A program made the position numbers and the translations under genes. 10,076 nucleotides of DNA from Ichthyophonus hoferi (lineage: Eukaryota > Opisthokonta > Ichthyosporea > Ichthyophonida > Ichthyophonidae). The notes under the pieces were generated by a model that ran no database searches, was not told the DNA's origin, and saw only the letters and a list, made by a program, of their open reading frames with translations. Positions 7,530-10,076 of the stretch are shown here, in pieces. Positions within the stretch are counted from its first letter, which is position 1; each line of letters begins with the position of its first letter. Location: contig NAOQ01000239.1 in assembly GCA_002751075.1 (NCBI GenBank), positions 33,810 to 43,885 of the forward strand, read 5' to 3'.

Positions 7530-9992
7530 CTATATATATACATATAAATAAGTTGCTCCGTACATATTTCTTTATAAATAAAGTTATATAATATATACAA
7601 ATATTTTTAAAAGACCACTGAAATTAACCAATTATTTAGTTTACGTGTGACCAATATCCAATCTCATCCCACTCATATTCTGGTCATTAACCATGTACAG
7701 CTTCTTCTTTCTAAACCTATGCCATAATCTCTTAGAGATTAATCTACATTCCTGTGATATATATACCTTCAGATATATCAGATATATAACATAAGTACCT
7801 GACATTGAATATTGGCTACCTAGATACATAGGTATTCCCGCTTGTTGCATAGGTAGTGGAATTAAAAAGGAAGATAAAGAGATAAATATATGAAGATACA
7901 GATGCACAAACATATACATACGTCTATCCTGGTCGTTGATTGTGGTCCGAGTCAGCCAATCATCTCTGTTTAATGAGGGCCAGTATTAGTCTGATAGCTA
8001 ATTAAAAGATACTATATATAAATTAATACCAATATCTCTCCAATTATATTATGAGACAATACTCAAACACACATATATATCAGCTACATACGGTTGACGC
8101 AAATGCAACGACACCTATATTCACCTCTATCACCACTTCATTCCCTAGGGTTGTGTCTGAGCTATCATACCATTATTACTTTTCTTCACTATTTAATTTC
8201 CTAATTATTAATTATCTTTATCTATTCAACATTAATTGGTTACTATCCGTGTACGAGTAATATCGAGTGGTGAATATTTTATGTGATATTAAAGCAATTG
8301 AAGCAATTAAAACAATTTAAATGCACGCGATGTTGGTAAGAATGATGATTTATATAATTTTAAAGCGCCAATCCTGCATTACAACTAAAACTTTATATAT
8401 CACAAAGCAAGTTATATGACTACGGTCAAACAATGGCGTGTAACAAGCCAATTGGCAACGACCATACACTTCAGTATCAACCCAAATCGGGAACATAATG
8501 TAATATAATTCACTCATCTACAGAGCCTATGTTGCCTACCGGTTGCTAATCTTTATACAAAGTTCTGGTGTACAGGACAATGGAAATGTAAGCATATTAA
8601 TAGTTTTTTATATATACAATATATACAATATATACAATATACAACAATGATTCATATGGCATTAACCACCTACCTTGTAACAATGCCAGGGAAGGGCTCG
8701 GTGACACACCATCCTGTAGCACTCTCATATGTCATCCGATTACATCGCCTACCACAAAGCTGTTAGTTCTCCATTTTCTTTTTATTTATTATTAAATACA
8801 AATACAAGCTAAATCATTTAGTGTATATAATGTATATGGTATATATAGCGTATCTAGTGTATATAGCTAAAGTCATTCACCTATCTACCTCAATACAATA
8901 CATTGCCCACTCCACTTCTCTTGTATCAGTATACTTAAACAAAATAAAAATATCATACTAAGTGTAAATCTAGGGGGTAACTGTACTGCTCTTATCCAGA
9001 GGAGAGTTACTAGTAAGAGAGCTGGCAGAAGAGAGAACTAAAAAGAAGCATATGTAGGAGGCAATTACAATATATATATAGGTATACATACATATATACA
9101 TATAGTAATATGATGCTGGTATATGGCTAGTAGAGAAAAACGTATTAGGTGGGTAAAAATCAAAGACCAAATTAACATGCAAGCCTATATAAAAACGTTG
9201 AAGTGAATGATAACAGGATATAGCTAAAAGAGAGTATAGGATACATACATACAGATAGGCAGTAAAGTGCATATAGATAATATATATATAAAGATCTCAT
9301 AAAATGAAAAGTCAGACATATTATGAAGACTTATAGTGAACGGGTAAGAGAGAGAGAGAGCGAGGGAAAAAGGGAGAGAGAAATATAGTAGGAAGATAAA
9401 GAGCAAAGGTATAGGTAACATACTGCCCTGATCCCATATGGTCAGCCAAGTTAAACAGGGGCACCTGTGAATTGTCTGGTTGCATACCTCTAAGTACTAC
9501 CATTTCAGACCGAGCATTGCACTATCCACCGCAGGGACATATATGGTGTTAGTGAGTCGAACTTTGGCTTGACCCATGTAGTTGTTATGAGGTTCGAAAA
9601 GGACCGGTTTGCACAGTGGAAAAATGAAAAAGAAGTTCAAACAATAACTAAAAGGATTAGAAATCAAATAACGGGAAAATTGAAATTTGAAAGAGAGAAA
9701 GAAAGAAAGAGAGAAATAGATAGATAGAGATAGAGAGACAGAGCGAGAGAGAGAGAGAAATGATAGTAAGAGAAACATGTAAGTCAAGGGGGAGAATAAT
9801 AAACCAGAGGGCGTTAAAAAAAAGAAAAAGATAGAGTTGTATAGATAAACAGGGTCACCTAGCCTCAATCTATCATCACAAGCTAAACGGTGTGGTAATA
9901 ACTTACCATGGGTCTGAAGGACGGGGTGAGAGATATAAGACTGTCCCATTCTTGAATAGCATTGCCACAGGAGAGCAGGCTGGTGGCAAGGG
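7339..9992 (-). CDS. Misato/DML1/MSTO1-family protein, C-terminal part (five exons; 5' end outside window)
   Basis: Joining exons 9992-9907, 9521-9424, 8748-8674, 7965-7922 and 7529-7339 on the minus strand gives one open frame of 163 codons plus a stop, and every junction phase agrees. Two blocks recall MSTO1 from memory. The first has a small-residue run, then W.SL..LTP.FRP and SEMVVLRGM, matching the human W.PLSACG...QSVVLRG region. The second is the C-terminal helical tail, ATVLCYAQASKAVGHSLQSL followed by INIRRHHEY, matching human FGALCSSSSLHQTLEALAR and DLRRW. Misato proteins have a tubulin/FtsZ-like fold and act in mitochondrial distribution and morphology (yeast DML1, animal MSTO1). 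This window holds only the C-terminal third or so, after the GTP-binding-like region. The gene looks intact as far as it can be read. The 44-bp exon is the least secure. Confidence 0.7.
7530..7921 (-). other. Misato intron (392 bp) containing a 92-codon open frame
   Basis: GTATGT opens the intron and a TA-rich tract leads to TATAG. On the same strand a frame is open from 7919 to 7641. Its second half is non-repetitive (segment KRLWHRFRKKKLYMVNDQNM) and is bounded by CACAG and CACAC|GTAAAC. Its phases do not fit the flanking exons, so it is read as intron. Confidence 0.5.
7922..7965 (-). CDS. Misato exon, fourth visible, 44 bp (phase 2 start, phase 1 end)
   Basis: The branch motif CTAATACTGG and acceptor TTAAACAG precede it, and the donor is AGAC|GTATGT. 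Its 14 whole codons read DDWLTRTTINDQDR. Only this frame is open, and it joins in phase to both neighbouring exons, which is the main support. The corresponding part of known family members is poorly conserved, so homology cannot confirm it. Confidence 0.55.
7966..8673 (-). other. Misato intron (708 bp)
   Basis: The donor is GTAGGT and the acceptor TTAAACAG with CTAAT upstream. It contains a period-9 tandem repeat near the donor and a plus-strand open frame at 8051-8260 (69 codons) without motifs. A minus-strand block at about 8090-8165 (segment GNEVVIEVNIGVVAFAS) resembles an exon, but its phase does not fit. Confidence 0.5.
8611..8641. repeat. Period-9 tandem repeat TATATACAA
   Basis: Three exact units of TATATACAA are followed by a degenerate fourth. 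The repeat lies in the Misato intron about 33 bases downstream of its donor. Confidence 0.8.
8674..8748 (-). CDS. Misato exon, third visible (phase 2 start and end)
   Basis: A GAACTAACAGC branch motif lies about 20 bases before the acceptor GTGGTAG, and the donor is ACAAG|GTAGGT. The 75-bp exon reads RCNRMTYESATGWCVTEPFP then GIVT. The PFP.I run aligns with the APPYPHLF region that I recall in human MSTO1. The other two frames are closed by stops, so the frame is fixed. Confidence 0.68.
8749..9423 (-). other. Misato intron (675 bp)
   Basis: The donor is GTATGT and the acceptor GTGGTAG with CTAAC about 20 bases upstream. The interior is mostly simple sequence: degenerate GTATAT repeats (about 8821-8868), TA/TACA repeats (about 9070-9115) and an AG-rich tract. 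Open frames on the minus strand inside it (9272-8970 and 9421-9224) encode low-complexity Tyr/Ile/Leu/Ser-rich peptides and are read as chance. Confidence 0.5.
9347..9381. repeat. AG-rich microsatellite
   Basis: An AG dinucleotide run interrupted by short A and G runs, within the 675-bp Misato intron. It is a polypyrimidine tract on the gene's strand, close to the donor rather than the acceptor. Confidence 0.75.
9424..9521 (-). CDS. Misato exon, second visible (phase 0 start, phase 2 end)
   Basis: The acceptor is GTGGATAG, with a CACTAAC branch motif about 30 bases upstream (near 9548-9555). The donor is GCA|GTATGT at 9424/9423. The 98-bp exon reads CNARSEMVVLRGMQPDNSQV and continues to LADHMGSG. 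The VVLRG block is the best family signature in the window. An in-frame stop lies just before the acceptor, which fixes the exon start. Confidence 0.72.
9522..9906 (-). other. Misato intron (385 bp)
   Basis: The donor is GTAAGT and the acceptor GGATAG with ACTAAC about 30 bases upstream. The middle is a long purine tract on the plus strand. A 150-codon open frame on the minus strand (9949-9497) runs through the intron. It is Ser/Leu/Phe-rich because of the CT repeats and overlaps the exons out of frame, so it is rejected as a gene. Confidence 0.55.
9689..9761. repeat. GA/GAAA/GATA microsatellite
   Basis: A purine-rich compound microsatellite of AG, AAAG and ATAG units within the 385-bp Misato intron. 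It is polypyrimidine on the gene's strand. Confidence 0.8.
9907..9992 (-). CDS. Misato exon, first visible (phase 1 start, phase 0 end)
   Basis: The acceptor TACAG directly abuts the TATG-type microsatellite. The donor is CATG|GTAAGT at 9907/9906, a strong consensus. The exon is 86 bp: 2 bases complete a codon, then 28 codons follow, with the segment LSCGNAIQEWDSLISLTPSF ending in FRPM. The W.SL..LTP motif is the family match. More exons must lie beyond the right edge. Confidence 0.7.
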
Positions 9993-9993
9993 C

Positions 9994-10076
9994 TGTATGT
10001 ATTATGTTTGTATGTATGTATTATGTATGTATTATGTATGTATGTATTATGTATGTATGTATCTATTATGTATGTA
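9994..10076. repeat. TATG/TATTATG compound microsatellite
   Basis: Alternating TATG and TATTATG units run from the edge of the first visible Misato exon to the end of the window. On the gene's strand it is ACATA-rich and provides the bases immediately before the acceptor CAG. Confidence 0.85.

Noticed and set aside
8090-8165. Minus-strand exon-like block GNEVVIEVNIGVVAFAS in the 708-bp intron
   Set aside because: It can follow the third visible exon in phase but cannot be joined in phase to the next exon, and the acceptor side lacks a pyrimidine tract.
8051-8260. 69-codon plus-strand open frame
   Set aside because: It lies in the Misato intron on the opposite strand, has no motif, and its second half is hydrophobic low-complexity sequence.
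8426-8600. Minus-strand splice-like signals around ACACCAG and CCG|GTAGGC
   Set aside because: The 25-bp candidate exon is open only in a phase that fits neither neighbour.
8970-9272. 100-codon minus-strand open frame inside the 675-bp intron
   Set aside because: The Tyr/Ile/Ser-rich low-complexity peptide comes from TA and TACA repeats. The tail segment ASSLTSNSPLDKSST looked exon-like, but its phase does not fit and the flanking exons already join in phase.
9224-9503. Minus-strand open frames at 9421-9224 and 9503-9321
   Set aside because: The first is intronic low-complexity sequence. The second is the correct Misato exon frame read past its donor into the intron, so only its part up to 9424 is kept.
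9497-9949. 150-codon minus-strand open frame
   Set aside because: It runs through the 385-bp intron, where its Ser/Leu/Phe-rich sequence comes from CT repeats. It overlaps both flanking Misato exons in different frames.
1-10076. Prokaryotic or phage-defence type system, CRISPR array, tRNA or rRNA
   Set aside because: No regular spaced repeats, cloverleaf, rRNA-like blocks, ribosome-binding sites or compact operon structure were seen, and the splice signals show a eukaryotic nuclear genome.

Overview
This is an AT-rich, intron-bearing eukaryotic window. It has long simple-sequence tracts, decayed coding-like stretches and one spliced gene that I can name. The spliceosomal signals are clear: GTAAGT, GTATGT and GTAGGT donors, and CTAAC or CTAAT branch motifs 18 to 30 bases before the acceptors. 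Together with a Misato-family protein they point to an opisthokont nuclear genome. An early-diverging AT-rich fungus and a small-genome invertebrate both fit, and I cannot choose between them from this window.

Positions 1 to about 4000 are very AT-rich and hold no gene I can support. Their main structure is a pair of diverged direct repeat copies (449-732 and 2498-2772), with a hairpin inside the first copy. The window opens with a poly-T run.

Positions about 4030 to 6660 are less AT-rich and coding-like but broken. A minus-strand relic (about 4028-5065) shows several protein-like stretches in different frames. An uninterrupted plus-strand frame (5083-5634) starts just beyond it in the divergent direction. 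Further plus-strand fragments follow, interleaved with a foldback element (6179-6379). I could not identify the protein families with confidence.

Positions 7339 to 9992, minus strand, carry the last five visible exons of a Misato/DML1/MSTO1-family gene. Misato is a tubulin/FtsZ-like protein linked to mitochondrial distribution and morphology. The exons are 44 to 191 bp and are separated by introns of about 385, 675, 708 and 392 bp filled with microsatellite-like sequence. All four junction phases agree and the joined frame ends in a stop. The 5' part of the gene lies beyond the right edge. A possible convergent gene end, with an AATAAA signal, sits at 7134-7219 just downstream of the Misato stop.

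I found no rRNA, tRNA, CRISPR array or prokaryotic operon, and nothing that forms a recognisable new multi-gene system.
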